Counted from the stretch's first letter, positions 17,501-26,032 are shown. The stretch: DNA of 64,000 nucleotides from Bacillus sp. REN10 (GCF_016820555.1 NZ_JADHDW010000009.1:83948-147947); one strand, 5' to 3'. Numbers and translations are program-made. The notes: generated from the letters alone by a model not told the origin.

Positions 17501-18844
17501 CTACTTCTTAATCATTTGTAATTCATCAAAATACACTCTTTTTACTTTTTTGGAATAATTTTTATCAATTACATCACGAACTAAAACATCAATTGTCTCA
17601 TTTAAGTGAAACTCAAAAGTATTAATAATCGAATCTGCCAGCTCATCATGATCAACAGTGCTATCTAAAGGCTCAACCTCTATGGTCAAATTATTGTCTG
17701 TTATGTGGAATTTATACCAGTTGCCAACTTTTTCGTTTCTCATCAATATTTCTTCTAAGTAGAATGGAGAATAATTTCCATTTGTTAATTTTATTTGATC
17801 TGTTTTTCTTCCCCGAAGAATTAGTCTTCTGCTAGTGACGCCACATGGACATCGTGCTCCATCTAAGTAGCCAATATCACCCGTTCTGTATCTAATCAAA
17901 GGCATACCTTCTCTTAATAATGTGGTGACAACAATTTCTCCAATCATTCCATCATCGAGCTTAGCCCCTGTTTTAGGATCAATTACCTCTACATAAAGAT
18001 TCCCTTCTGCCAGATGATGTCCATTTTGTTCATTACACTCAACTCCTATTAATTGAGCTTCTAGAGATCCAAACAATATATTCGTTTTACAGTTCCAAAT
18101 TTTTTCAATTCTTTTTCTAAAACTATTTGAAGTACCTTCACCTGTTAAAAACATGGAATCTAGTTTTATTTTCCTGATATCTATGTTTTCTCTTTCTGCC
18201 ATTTCACTCAATATTATTGCATAGGACGGTGTCGTTACTAATACATTAGCATCCCAGTCCATCATGAATTGCAATGCATCTCTCGGATCTGAATAGGCTC
18301 CCCCTTTTCCAATCGGTATAACATTACAGTCAAGAGAATTTTGAAAAGAGTGATGAAAAATAAGGCCCGATGAACTCATTTCATACGGAAGTGCGTTTGC
18401 AACAACACTTTTTCTAATCTTCCCCAATAAATCCTTATATTGGATAGCTGGATAATATTTTTTTAAATCATTCAATGTTAATCCTATATAAGTAGGAGGA
18501 CCGCTTGTCGTACCAGTCGATTTTGATACCTGTGCAATTTCTTTATTCACAATCATTTTTTTAAAATTAGCTCTGATCTCATCCTTTGTCGTAAAGGGGA
18601 TATTTTCAAAAAAATCTATATAGTTTGTTGGATTTTCATTCAGCAAAGAACCCAACTTCTCAGCGTAATAAGAACTTTTCTCCTTTATATATTGCATTAA
18701 TCCTCTTAAACAGAATTCATGGTATTGATCAAGTTGCTCTCTTGTGAACTGCTCAATACTTTCATCTTCTTCGAATTTATCAAACCATCTGGTTAAAGCA
18801 TCTAAATATAATTCGTCTTTTTCCCTTTTCAATTCCTTAAGCAT
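17501..18844 (-). CDS. PaaK-like aryl-acid adenylating enzyme 1
   Basis: A 447-residue ligase resembling phenylacetate-CoA ligase. The phosphate loop is STGTTSGPPT (about 107-116). LTGEGTSN, FGSLEAQLIG and LIRYRTGDIGYL follow. A CPCG pair near residue 338, often a metal or structural site in PaaK relatives, is present before RGRKTDQIK. It should activate an aromatic or polyene acid as the AMP or CoA ester. Its ATG overlaps the amidohydrolase stop by 8 bases (ATG inside CAACATGCTTAA), which strongly ties the two in expression. It is similar in layout to the ligase at 19679-21031. The substrate cannot be read from sequence. Confidence 0.87.
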   Translation of the reverse strand: MLKELKREKDELYLDALTRWFDKFEEDESIEQFTREQLDQYHEFCLRGLMQYIKEKSSYYAEKLGSLLNENPTNYIDFFENIPFTTKDEIRANFKKMIVNKEIAQVSKSTGTTSGPPTYIGLTLNDLKKYYPAIQYKDLLGKIRKSVVANALPYEMSSSGLIFHHSFQNSLDCNVIPIGKGGAYSDPRDALQFMMDWDANVLVTTPSYAIILSEMAERENIDIRKIKLDSMFLTGEGTSNSFRKRIEKIWNCKTNILFGSLEAQLIGVECNEQNGHHLAEGNLYVEVIDPKTGAKLDDGMIGEIVVTTLLREGMPLIRYRTGDIGYLDGARCPCGVTSRRLILRGRKTDQIKLTNGNYSPFYLEEILMRNEKVGNWYKFHITDNNLTIEVEPLDSTVDHDELADSIINTFEFHLNETIDVLVRDVIDKNYSKKVKRVYFDELQMIKK

Positions 18845-19613
18845 GTTGTAAATCCTTTCTTAAAATATTCTTAATAGTATTTGAGAAGATATTTTCTTTT
18901 GCTTGATCACTAATTGGCAGTCTTTCAATTTTAAGTTTTTCAACACATGGATCTGAAAGTGGGAATTCTGAACCAAATATAAGCTTTTCAGAGCTGCAAA
19001 TTTTTACAGCTTCCTTCACAGCTAAATAATTGCCTGTAGATGTTTCTAAATATAAATTATCTAGTTCCTTCGCATACTCCATTGCTTCTTGATCTGATGG
19101 ACCAAACCCTAAATGTCCAATAATAAAAATTGTATGCGGAAACTCCTTTGCTAGTGTTGCTACAGCAGATACACTTGCACTTGGATGAAATAACGTATGT
19201 GTATAAACAGGTAAATCTAATTGTCCACAATAATCAACAATTGATTTTGATACTTTTCCCAGAAGAGAGAATTGGAATACTATAGGCGAAAATTTCATAC
19301 CATGGAATCCTGCCTTTTTAAACTCATCTATTTTGGTTAAACAGTGATTTGTTCCTTTATTCGGATCTACAATAAAAAATCCTTTAAACTTATCAGGGTA
19401 TTTTGTAATGAGATCTTGCACAACTTGATTTGGTGGTTCTTCTACTTTAGGAAATTCTTTCCCAGTTACATATTTTGTCATTATTCTAACATCAATCATT
19501 CCACCTGGTACAAGCACTGCTTTATCAATATTAGCATCCTTCATTGCAGCTTCTAAAGCTTCTAAATTCGAATAACTTTCGTTTGAAATATGAACATGTC
19601 CATCAATGATCAA
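18837..19613 (-). CDS. Amidohydrolase-2 family enzyme (candidate benzoxazole former or decarboxylase)
   Basis: About 258 residues of the metal-dependent amidohydrolase/ACMSD superfamily. Counting from a GTG at 19622, metal-site motifs are DGHVH (His9, His11), YTHTLFHP (His142) and IIGHLG (His170). The last ligand, usually Asp in FGSDxP, is Glu219 here (FGSEFP). Relatives decarboxylate aromatic acids. In nataxazole- and closoxazole-type pathways, an amidohydrolase partnered with a PaaK-like ligase forms the benzoxazole ring from 3-amino-4-hydroxybenzoate units. The position between two PaaK-like ligases and beside GriH/GriI homologues fits that. TTG 19613 lies 5 bases after AGGTGG, and gives the usual MIIDGHVH start. 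Confidence 0.78.
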   Translation of the reverse strand: MIIDGHVHISNESYSNLEALEAAMKDANIDKAVLVPGGMIDVRIMTKYVTGKEFPKVEEPPNQVVQDLITKYPDKFKGFFIVDPNKGTNHCLTKIDEFKKAGFHGMKFSPIVFQFSLLGKVSKSIVDYCGQLDLPVYTHTLFHPSASVSAVATLAKEFPHTIFIIGHLGFGPSDQEAMEYAKELDNLYLETSTGNYLAVKEAVKICSSEKLIFGSEFPLSDPCVEKLKIERLPISDQAKENIFSNTIKNILRKDLQHA

Positions 19614-19678
19614 TGTCTCCACCTCATTAAATATTTATTTGTACTATAATCAGATTCATTGTTTTAATGTCTAAGTTT

Positions 19679-21031
19679 CTATTTATTTTTTATTACTCGC
19701 ACAACTTTAGTAAACTGTCTTTCCATTTTTAAGTTTACTTGCACATCACATGGAATCCCTGCTTTACTAAACATATGCCTTTTGACAGAAGACACAAGTT
19801 CATTTAAGTAATCTTCACTAATATTTTTACTTTTCGGCTCGATTTCTATGATTAATTTCTCATCTTCTACAATTAACTGATACCATAATCCAACCTCTTT
19901 ATGCATTAATAAGAAATGTTCAATAGCAATTGGATTATACTCAACACCTTCTACTAAAATTGTGCTCCCTTTTCTTCCTCTTAAATACAATTTCTTGAGT
20001 CCATTTTCTTTATTTGAATCTTGCAGAAAGCCAAGATCACCTGTTCTATACCGAATAAAAGGCATTCCCTCTTTCAATAAGGTAGTGATCACAATTTCCC
20101 CCAGTTGATTATCCTTTACTGGTTCTAAAGTTTCAGGATTAACAACTTCTACATAGTTTCCTCCTTCGAGCAAGGTATAATAAGATTGACTATCTTTTTG
20201 AACTCCTACTAACCCACATTCTGTTGAACCGTAAATAAACTCTATTTCAACATTCCACATTTCTTTTAATCTACTGAGAAAAGTAGTAGAACATCCTTCT
20301 CCTGTTAAAATTAATTTCCTCACCTTTAGTTCATTGTTAACATCGATCCCTAATTCCTCAGCCATTTCTAACAGGATTGAAATATACGATGGTGTAGTTA
20401 TTAATATCGTTGCATTTAGATCTTTTAAGATGATTGTTGATCTTTTCGGTGGTGCCATATACCCGCCTTTTCCCAATGAGACAATAGAAGTTTCGTAACC
20501 TATTTGAAACATTCTATGAAACCCTAAAGCCGGCTGGGCTAATTCATAAGGAAGCGCAATTGCAACTACATCTGAGGCATGTATATCTGTAAAAATATTT
20601 GTTTTATATTTTGGAATTGTCTCGTGTACATACATATCATCTAGTGTTAAACATGTATAAATAGATTTTCCTGATGTTCCTGAAGTGGAATGGTATTGAG
20701 CAATAAGCTCTTGATTGACACATAAAATTTCATGTAGGTTATCATAAAGATGTTTTTTTTCTAAGAAGGGAAGTTTAGCAAAATCTTCTAAGGAGAAATT
20801 ATAAAAATCCTTATCTAATAAGTTTCCGTAAAACTCCTGATAATGTTTATTATTATCCATTGCATATCTAAGCAACTTTTGTAACATTTCAAGGTGATAT
20901 TCTTGTTTTTCATGTATCAATATACTCTCAAAATCCCTTCCTTCTTCTTTCAATTTTTCATTAAACTTGGCAGCGTAAGAAATAAACTCATTTGTTGTTT
21001 TTTTTGAGCGAGAATCATCAAGGATTATCAT
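19679..21031 (-). CDS. PaaK-like aryl-acid adenylating enzyme 2
   Basis: About 450 residues. STSGTSGKS forms the phosphate loop, then ILTGEGCS, FIYGSTECGLVG and FIRYRTGDLGFL, and RGRKGSTILVEG near the C-terminal domain. The layout closely follows the enzyme at 17501-18844 (GKGGYMAPP versus GKGGAYSDP; TTPSYISILLEMAE versus TTPSYAIILSEMAE), so one probably arose from the other by duplication. The CPCG pair of that enzyme is missing here (NKENG instead). ATG 21031 has AAGGAG 8 bases upstream. A longer frame exists to 21109 but would overlap the previous gene without a binding site. Likely activates one partner for the condensation. Confidence 0.87.
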   Translation of the reverse strand: MIILDDSRSKKTTNEFISYAAKFNEKLKEEGRDFESILIHEKQEYHLEMLQKLLRYAMDNNKHYQEFYGNLLDKDFYNFSLEDFAKLPFLEKKHLYDNLHEILCVNQELIAQYHSTSGTSGKSIYTCLTLDDMYVHETIPKYKTNIFTDIHASDVVAIALPYELAQPALGFHRMFQIGYETSIVSLGKGGYMAPPKRSTIILKDLNATILITTPSYISILLEMAEELGIDVNNELKVRKLILTGEGCSTTFLSRLKEMWNVEIEFIYGSTECGLVGVQKDSQSYYTLLEGGNYVEVVNPETLEPVKDNQLGEIVITTLLKEGMPFIRYRTGDLGFLQDSNKENGLKKLYLRGRKGSTILVEGVEYNPIAIEHFLLMHKEVGLWYQLIVEDEKLIIEIEPKSKNISEDYLNELVSSVKRHMFSKAGIPCDVQVNLKMERQFTKVVRVIKNK

Positions 21032-21059
21032 GTAACCAACTCCTTTTCGGAAGAAACTT

Positions 21060-22313
21060 CTAGTTCCCCATAATATTTTCCAATGTATTTGACGGATGAT
21101 TGTTTTCAATATACCTAGGCTTTACGCTTACTGTGTTACTTAATAAAGTATCAATATCAAATAAATTGTTTACGAAATAAACTTTGATTTCAGTATTGGG
21201 AATCTTATTATTTAAATGTCTTACGATTTCCTGTTTGTTTATCTCTTTTACTGTTTCATATTGAAAATAAAAAACTAGATGTTTCTCATTAATTTTTAAT
21301 TTCCAATCAAAAGGAACTTTCGGTAATCCATAAACAATTTCATGAATATCAGCACTGTTATAAAATAATCCATTTAACACCACTCTTTCCGATGCTCTGC
21401 CATGAATTCTAATTTCGTAATCTGTAGTACCACACTTACATTGATTATTATGTAAAGAGACAATGTCATTTGTAACAAACCTTAACTTTGCAGACCCTTC
21501 AATATTTAAGGATGTTACTACAGCAATCCCCTTTTCGCCTTCTTTTTTTCTATTTTTTAATTCATCGTCAAACACTTCAATAAAATAATCAGAGGAATTG
21601 AAATGGAATTTTCCGTATTCACAATGGGTCGCTATATTACCTAGCTCCGTCATCCCATACATCAATCTAACTGGTGTATTCCATAGTTTTTCTAAATGCA
21701 TAATCCTATTCTTGGTAACTAACTCCCCTGATAAAATAATTAATCGCATATTTTTTTTGATTTTTTCAAAATTAGTGTGAGTATATTTTGCCGTTTCAGC
21801 TAATAATTCTAATTCACGTGGTAATCCTGCAAAGACGGTTACTTCTAACTCCTCAAGCAACGACAAAACCTTAGGATAAGTGGCAATAGAGTTTCTGCTG
21901 CTAGCTGGAATCAAATTAGCGCCTGATTGATAAACTGTTTCCTGCATAAAGTAAGCTGGAAGTGATAGTGAAAATGGAAATCGAATCAATACATTATCAC
22001 TGTTAATTATTTGAATTCCTCTTGAAAGTATGCTTTTGGCATTTGAAATAATATCGTTTCTCGTTAACCAAGAATAGGATTGCACACCAGATGTTCCCGA
22101 AGATTCATGATAGTTTACGCTCTGATCAGAATCGCAAGTTATTATATCCTTCTTACCTATGGATGTTAGGTCGTTTTTGAATGTAAAAGGTAATTCATCC
22201 AGTTTTAAATTATGTAAATTTTCTATAACTGATTCATTTAATTTTTTTTGGTAATATTTAGATTTAATTGCTCTTTCTACAACGATTTTCAATGCATTAC
22301 TATCGTACTCCAT
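21060..22313 (-). CDS. PaaK-like adenylating enzyme 3 (divergent)
   Basis: About 417 residues, the first gene of the operon. SSGTSGVQS gives the phosphate loop; LILSGELV, LMYGMTELGNIA and a changed LRFVTNDIVSL (where its relatives have IRYRTGD) follow. CKCG near residue 320 keeps the two-cysteine motif. It is clearly in the PaaK/coenzyme F390 synthetase group but more distant from the other two than they are from each other. The missing arginine-rich A7 motif suggests a different substrate, or a transferase-like rather than ligase role. ATG 22313 follows GGAGAGGAG by 7 bases. In-frame ATGs at 22340-22343 lie upstream of that site. Confidence 0.82.
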   Translation of the reverse strand: MEYDSNALKIVVERAIKSKYYQKKLNESVIENLHNLKLDELPFTFKNDLTSIGKKDIITCDSDQSVNYHESSGTSGVQSYSWLTRNDIISNAKSILSRGIQIINSDNVLIRFPFSLSLPAYFMQETVYQSGANLIPASSRNSIATYPKVLSLLEELEVTVFAGLPRELELLAETAKYTHTNFEKIKKNMRLIILSGELVTKNRIMHLEKLWNTPVRLMYGMTELGNIATHCEYGKFHFNSSDYFIEVFDDELKNRKKEGEKGIAVVTSLNIEGSAKLRFVTNDIVSLHNNQCKCGTTDYEIRIHGRASERVVLNGLFYNSADIHEIVYGLPKVPFDWKLKINEKHLVFYFQYETVKEINKQEIVRHLNNKIPNTEIKVYFVNNLFDIDTLLSNTVSVKPRYIENNHPSNTLENIMGN

Positions 22314-22430
22314 AAACTTTCTCCTCTCCAAAAAGTACATCATCAGATGGTAGTATAAAAAGTGGTTAAAATGTAAAAATAAATATAATATTGATTATAA
22401 AGGTTATTATTTATATTTTTAACAATTTTT

Positions 22431-22459
22431 ATTGTGAATTAGCTAATATGAGTTGTCAA
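22431..22459 (-). promoter_or_regulatory. SigA-type promoter of the biosynthetic operon
   Basis: Minus strand: TTGACA (22459-22454), exactly 17 bases, then CACAAT (22436-22431). The -35 box is perfect and the -10 matches TATAAT at 4 of 6. Transcription would begin near 22424, leaving a leader of about 110 bases before ATG 22313. No other good promoter is seen before 2048. Confidence 0.6.
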
Positions 22460-22486
22460 CAGAATTGGGAATTTATTAACATTTAC

Positions 22487-22516
22487 AAAATATAAATTAA
22501 CAAAAATATAAATTAA
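22487..22516. repeat. Two 14-base direct repeats, period 16, upstream of the promoter
   Basis: AAAATATAAATTAA occurs at 22487-22500 and again at 22503-22516. Relative to the proposed start they sit about 63 to 92 bases upstream, on nearly the same face of the helix cycle after 16 bases. They could be an activator site or an extended UP element. Low complexity makes chance possible. Confidence 0.5.
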
Positions 22517-22706
22517 AATTTACATTATTTACATTCCTCTACAGAAAAGCGATGCTGTTATTTGGAAATAAGACTTCGTTCAAAATCGTCTACGAACCTT
22601 GGTTTTATTTACAATATGATTAAGCTTTTCTTAAAAATCAAACATATATGACTTCATAAAACCAAACACCGTTTTTTATTAAATAACTTGCTTTTTCATG
22701 ATGACG

Positions 22707-22737
22707 CAAAAAAACAGCACCCTTATAAAGAGTGCTG
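22707..22737 (-). terminator. Terminator of the RraA-like gene
   Basis: On the minus strand CAGCAC (22737-22732) and GTGCTG (22720-22715) form the hairpin, followed by TTTTTTTG. It lies 9 bases after the stop of the RraA-like gene and insulates it from the biosynthetic operon. Confidence 0.8.
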
Positions 22738-22745
22738 GTTCCTAT

Positions 22746-23231
22746 TTACTGCTTCACTGGTAGTTCACTTTCGGCAATGACGATGCCATCTTCATCGGCA
22801 TAAACGTAGTGGCCTGGTTTCCAGTCAACGTCACCGAATTGAACGAGAATATTGCTTTCGCCTTCGCCTTTTTTAATACTTTTTAACGGGTTGCTGCCGA
22901 TCGCCATGACACCGATATTTTGCTCGGAGAGGTCAGCTGTGTCACGTACGCAGCCATAAACGATGACTCCAGCGAGTTGCCGCTCTTCAGCAATCGCTCC
23001 GAGACGATCTCCAAGCAAGGCGCAATTTCTTGACCCGCCGCCGTCGACCACGAGAACATGCCCGGCTGGAATGGTTTCTAATGCTTGTTTAATAAGCACA
23101 TTATCTTCAAACACTTTAACTGTAGAAATTGGACCGGAAAAACGTTTTTTTCCGCCATAAGACTTCATTTCCAACTTACAAACCTTTAGTTGTTCTGCGA
23201 AATCATCGCATAAATCTGCTGTTTTCACCAT
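22746..23231 (-). CDS. RraA family protein
   Basis: A 161-residue protein. It carries the RraA core: GHVLVVDGGGSRNCALLGD (about 76-94) and AGVIVYGCVRDTADL (about 103-117), with the Arg-Asp pair used for metal and substrate binding in HMG/CHA aldolases. Members are either RNase E inhibitors in Proteobacteria or 4-hydroxy-4-methyl-2-oxoglutarate aldolase/oxaloacetate decarboxylase enzymes. Bacillaceae lack the classical RNase E target, so a pyruvate-type aldolase or decarboxylase is more likely. ATG 23231 follows GGGGAGA, while in-frame codons upstream overlap the ccsB gene. Its neighbours suggest no specific pathway. Confidence 0.85.
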   Translation of the reverse strand: MVKTADLCDDFAEQLKVCKLEMKSYGGKKRFSGPISTVKVFEDNVLIKQALETIPAGHVLVVDGGGSRNCALLGDRLGAIAEERQLAGVIVYGCVRDTADLSEQNIGVMAIGSNPLKSIKKGEGESNILVQFGDVDWKPGHYVYADEDGIVIAESELPVKQ

Positions 23232-23289
23232 TAAAATCTCCCCTTTCCTCATCGCTGTACTTATTCGACAATTTCCCGGTTTTTCCTCT

Positions 23290-24489
23290 TTATGCATAGG
23301 AATGAAGTCCAGATATAACTAAATTTACAAATACTTGATTGAACATAATAATACCGAAACCAACGATCGCCATCCAAGCCGTTTTTTCGCCTTCCCAACC
23401 ACGTCCGAGTCTCAAGTGTAATAAGGCAGCATAGAACAAAAAGGTGATAAGAGCCCATACTTCCTTCGGATCCCAGCCCCAGAATCGACTCCAAGCCATT
23501 TGTGCCCAAATCATCGCAAAAGCTAAACCGCCAAGAGCAAATAACGGAAAGCCAACAACAATCGCTCGGTAAGAAATTTCATCCATCAAATCCGCATTGA
23601 CTTTGCTCGTCCATGGACTCAGTAAAGTAAAAATTCTCTTTCTTGTGATTAAGCGAATAAGCACATACAAAATCGTGCCAGTGAAAAATGACCAAAGGAC
23701 TGTATTTAATTTTTTCGCGTCGATACTTGCTGGAATCTCCATGAGACCACTTTGTTGCTTCGTCTCTTCGTATTCATTTTCCCCCGTCTTATTGACAACG
23801 ATGGCATTGTTAGGGGCCGTGATCGCAGGCAAAGTATACTCTGCCACTTCCGCTTGTTTTTTCTGATTTTCGAATTGCATATACTTGGAATAACCGGCTA
23901 CGTTAAAGGTAGTGGTAATCGTAATAAACCCGACAACGACGACTAGAAAATACATCACTAATTCTAAAAAGAAAGGTCTCTTCCCTTTTGCTTGTGGATC
24001 GATCGTTTTTAGTAAATAAATGACTCCTGTGATAAAAGAAATCGATAAAACAGAACTCGCAAACGCAACGGTGATTACATGGATCGTTAACCATTCACTT
24101 TGCAAAGCCGGAATGAGCGGCGACACATCTTTAGAGAAAGCGTTTGCGTAACCGAGTACAAGCAAAGCAATCGGTAAAACAAACAAGCCAATGACGGGCT
24201 GACGATACATAAAATAAATGATTAAAAAACTTCCTACTAACATGATGCCGAAAAATGTCATAAATTCATACAAGTTACTGACAGGCGCGTGACCCGCAGC
24301 ATACCATCTAGTGATAAAGTAAACGATTTGCAAAACAAAACCTACGGCCGTAAGTGATATCCCTATTTTAGCAAATAGGCTCTTTTTTGACTTGACCGAG
24401 AGTGCTAAAGGGATAATGGCGATTAAATACAAGATAAACGAAATATACAATGATGTACTGCTCCATTGAATGATAGTTGTTGTAGACAT
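23290..24489 (-). CDS. ccsB: Cytochrome c biogenesis protein CcsB/ResC
   Basis: A 399-residue membrane protein of system II cytochrome c maturation. It brings heme to the outside and joins it to apocytochromes together with ResB/CcsA partner. The tryptophan-rich heme-handling WWD segment is clear near residue 325 (WSRFWGWDPKEVWALI), followed by LHLRLGRGW. About eight membrane helices are visible, and a polar external stretch (about 195-250) lies in the middle, as in B. subtilis ResC. In B. subtilis the gene lies in resABCDE; here resA, resB and resDE are not adjacent. It is needed for c-type cytochromes such as the CxxCH protein at 52391-53773. GGGAGAGAG precedes the ATG. Confidence 0.88.
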   Translation of the reverse strand: MSTTTIIQWSSTSLYISFILYLIAIIPLALSVKSKKSLFAKIGISLTAVGFVLQIVYFITRWYAAGHAPVSNLYEFMTFFGIMLVGSFLIIYFMYRQPVIGLFVLPIALLVLGYANAFSKDVSPLIPALQSEWLTIHVITVAFASSVLSISFITGVIYLLKTIDPQAKGKRPFFLELVMYFLVVVVGFITITTTFNVAGYSKYMQFENQKKQAEVAEYTLPAITAPNNAIVVNKTGENEYEETKQQSGLMEIPASIDAKKLNTVLWSFFTGTILYVLIRLITRKRIFTLLSPWTSKVNADLMDEISYRAIVVGFPLFALGGLAFAMIWAQMAWSRFWGWDPKEVWALITFLFYAALLHLRLGRGWEGEKTAWMAIVGFGIIMFNQVFVNLVISGLHSYA

Positions 24490-24566
24490 TTTCTCTCTCC
24501 CATGTATGTTTATTTACATTCTAACATACCACGTTTCCCCTATTCCGACTATTTAGAAGAATTGAA

Positions 24567-24590
24567 AAAGCTGCCCGATTGGACAGCTTT
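24567..24590 (-). terminator. Terminator of aspA
   Basis: AAAGCTG and CAGCTTT arms (24590-24584 and 24573-24567 on the minus strand) enclose a 10-base loop and are followed by TTC. The hairpin lies 6 bases past the aspA stop. Confidence 0.7.
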
Positions 24591-24595
24591 CTACT

Positions 24596-26032
24596 TTATA
24601 ATTGGCTCTTTTCTATTAATAGCTCTTTTCCTGCGATGCCAGGGTCAGTCATTTCATACGGATGTAAAATAATGTTCAACTGTTCATGCGTAAGAACGCC
24701 GCGAGCCACACAAATTTCGCGTACGGATTTGCCTGTATCAATCGCTTCTTTCGCAATAGATGCCGCGATTTCATAACCGACATGCGGATTGATAGCTGTA
24801 ATAATTCCTACGCTGTTATTGACGTAGTTTTCCATCCGCTCCACATTGGCTTGAATACCTTCTAAGCAATATTGACGGAAAACAGTAAAGACATTTGTCA
24901 TAATTTTGACCGATTGCAATAAGTTAAACACAAGCACAGGTTCCATGACATTTAATTCAAATTGCCCTGCTTCTGAAGCGAGACAAATGGTGTGATCGTT
25001 ACCAATAACTTGAAATGCGACTTGATTCAGCACTTCTGCCATTACCGGATTGACTTTCCCAGGCATGATCGATGAGCCTGGCTGGCGTGCCGGCAAGATA
25101 ATTTCTCCTAAGCCTGCACGCGGACCGGATGCCATCATCCGTAAGTCATTTGCTACTTTAGACATGTTCATCATACAAACCTTTAAAGCAGCCGACACTT
25201 CTAAATAGGCATCCGTATTTTGCGTGGCATCTACTAAATGAGACGCCTGGACAATTGGAAATCCGCTGTTTATCGCTAAATATTCCACTACTTTTTCAAT
25301 ATAAAGTGGCTCCGCATTTAATCCAGTTCCCACAGCGGTCGCTCCCATATTCACCTCGTATAAGTGCTGTAAAGACATTCCCACGCGGTCAATATCACGG
25401 CTTAATACGCGTGCATAAGCTTCAAATTCTTGTCCTAGTCGAATCGGCACGGCATCTTGAAGATGGGTACGTCCCATTTTTAATATATGATTGAACTCTA
25501 ACGCTTTATCATGAAAGGCTGCATGCAACTGTTTCATCACTTCAAGCAAGATCTTTACTTTTTCAATAACAGAAATATGAATCGCTGTCGGAAACGCATC
25601 ATTCGTCGACTGCGCCATATTGACATGCGTGTTAGGTGAAACGACTTTGTAGTTTCCTTTTTCCTCACCTAAAATTTCTAGTGCCCGGTTAGCAATGACT
25701 TCATTGCTGTTCATATTGATGGACGTTCCTGCTCCCCCTTGAATTGGATCAACGATAAATTGATCGTGAAGCTGTCCAGCGATAACTTCCTCTGCTGCTT
25801 GAATAATAGCCGCCGCGATCTTTTCATCTAGCGAACCAACATCCCGATTGGCTTGAGCAGCTGATTTCTTTACGATCCCTAATGCTTTAATTAAGCTTTC
25901 ATCAATTTGGTAGCCTGTAATTGGAAAGTTTTCCACAGCTCGTAATGTCTGCACCCCATAATACGCTTGTGCAGGTACTTCTTTTTCCCCTAAAAAATCT
26001 TTCTCTACCCGAAACAACAGTTGTTCTCCCAT
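24596..26032 (-). CDS. aspA: Aspartate ammonia-lyase
   Basis: About 478 residues of the fumarase/aspartase superfamily. It splits L-aspartate into fumarate and ammonia. The family signature GSSIMPGKVNP is at about residue 320, with the flexible catalytic loop serine. TSINMNSNEVIANRA near 105 and the THLQDA block near 190 carry the substrate contacts; the former is the aspartase pattern (GGAGTS..MN.NEVIAN). ATG 26032 has AAGGAG 8 bases upstream. A GTG 9 bases earlier is too close to it. The gene is not paired with an asparaginase (ansA) as in B. subtilis. It has its own terminator. Confidence 0.93.
   Translation of the reverse strand: MGEQLLFRVEKDFLGEKEVPAQAYYGVQTLRAVENFPITGYQIDESLIKALGIVKKSAAQANRDVGSLDEKIAAAIIQAAEEVIAGQLHDQFIVDPIQGGAGTSINMNSNEVIANRALEILGEEKGNYKVVSPNTHVNMAQSTNDAFPTAIHISVIEKVKILLEVMKQLHAAFHDKALEFNHILKMGRTHLQDAVPIRLGQEFEAYARVLSRDIDRVGMSLQHLYEVNMGATAVGTGLNAEPLYIEKVVEYLAINSGFPIVQASHLVDATQNTDAYLEVSAALKVCMMNMSKVANDLRMMASGPRAGLGEIILPARQPGSSIMPGKVNPVMAEVLNQVAFQVIGNDHTICLASEAGQFELNVMEPVLVFNLLQSVKIMTNVFTVFRQYCLEGIQANVERMENYVNNSVGIITAINPHVGYEIAASIAKEAIDTGKSVREICVARGVLTHEQLNIILHPYEMTDPGIAGKELLIEKSQL

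Larger units (their letters stand above)
22314..22706. other. AT-rich control region upstream of the biosynthetic operon
   Basis: About 390 bases without a gene. It holds a SigA-like promoter at 22431-22459, a 16-base-period direct repeat at 22487-22516, and a pair of TTTACAT boxes at about 22518-22535. The remaining 22540-22700 shows nothing I can name. The sequence is far more AT-rich than the rraA side beyond 22707, so the composition break is close to this point. Confidence 0.6.

Noticed and set aside
22487..22535. CRISPR-like repeats
   Set aside because: Only two AT-rich copies with a two-base gap; no array, spacers or cas genes.
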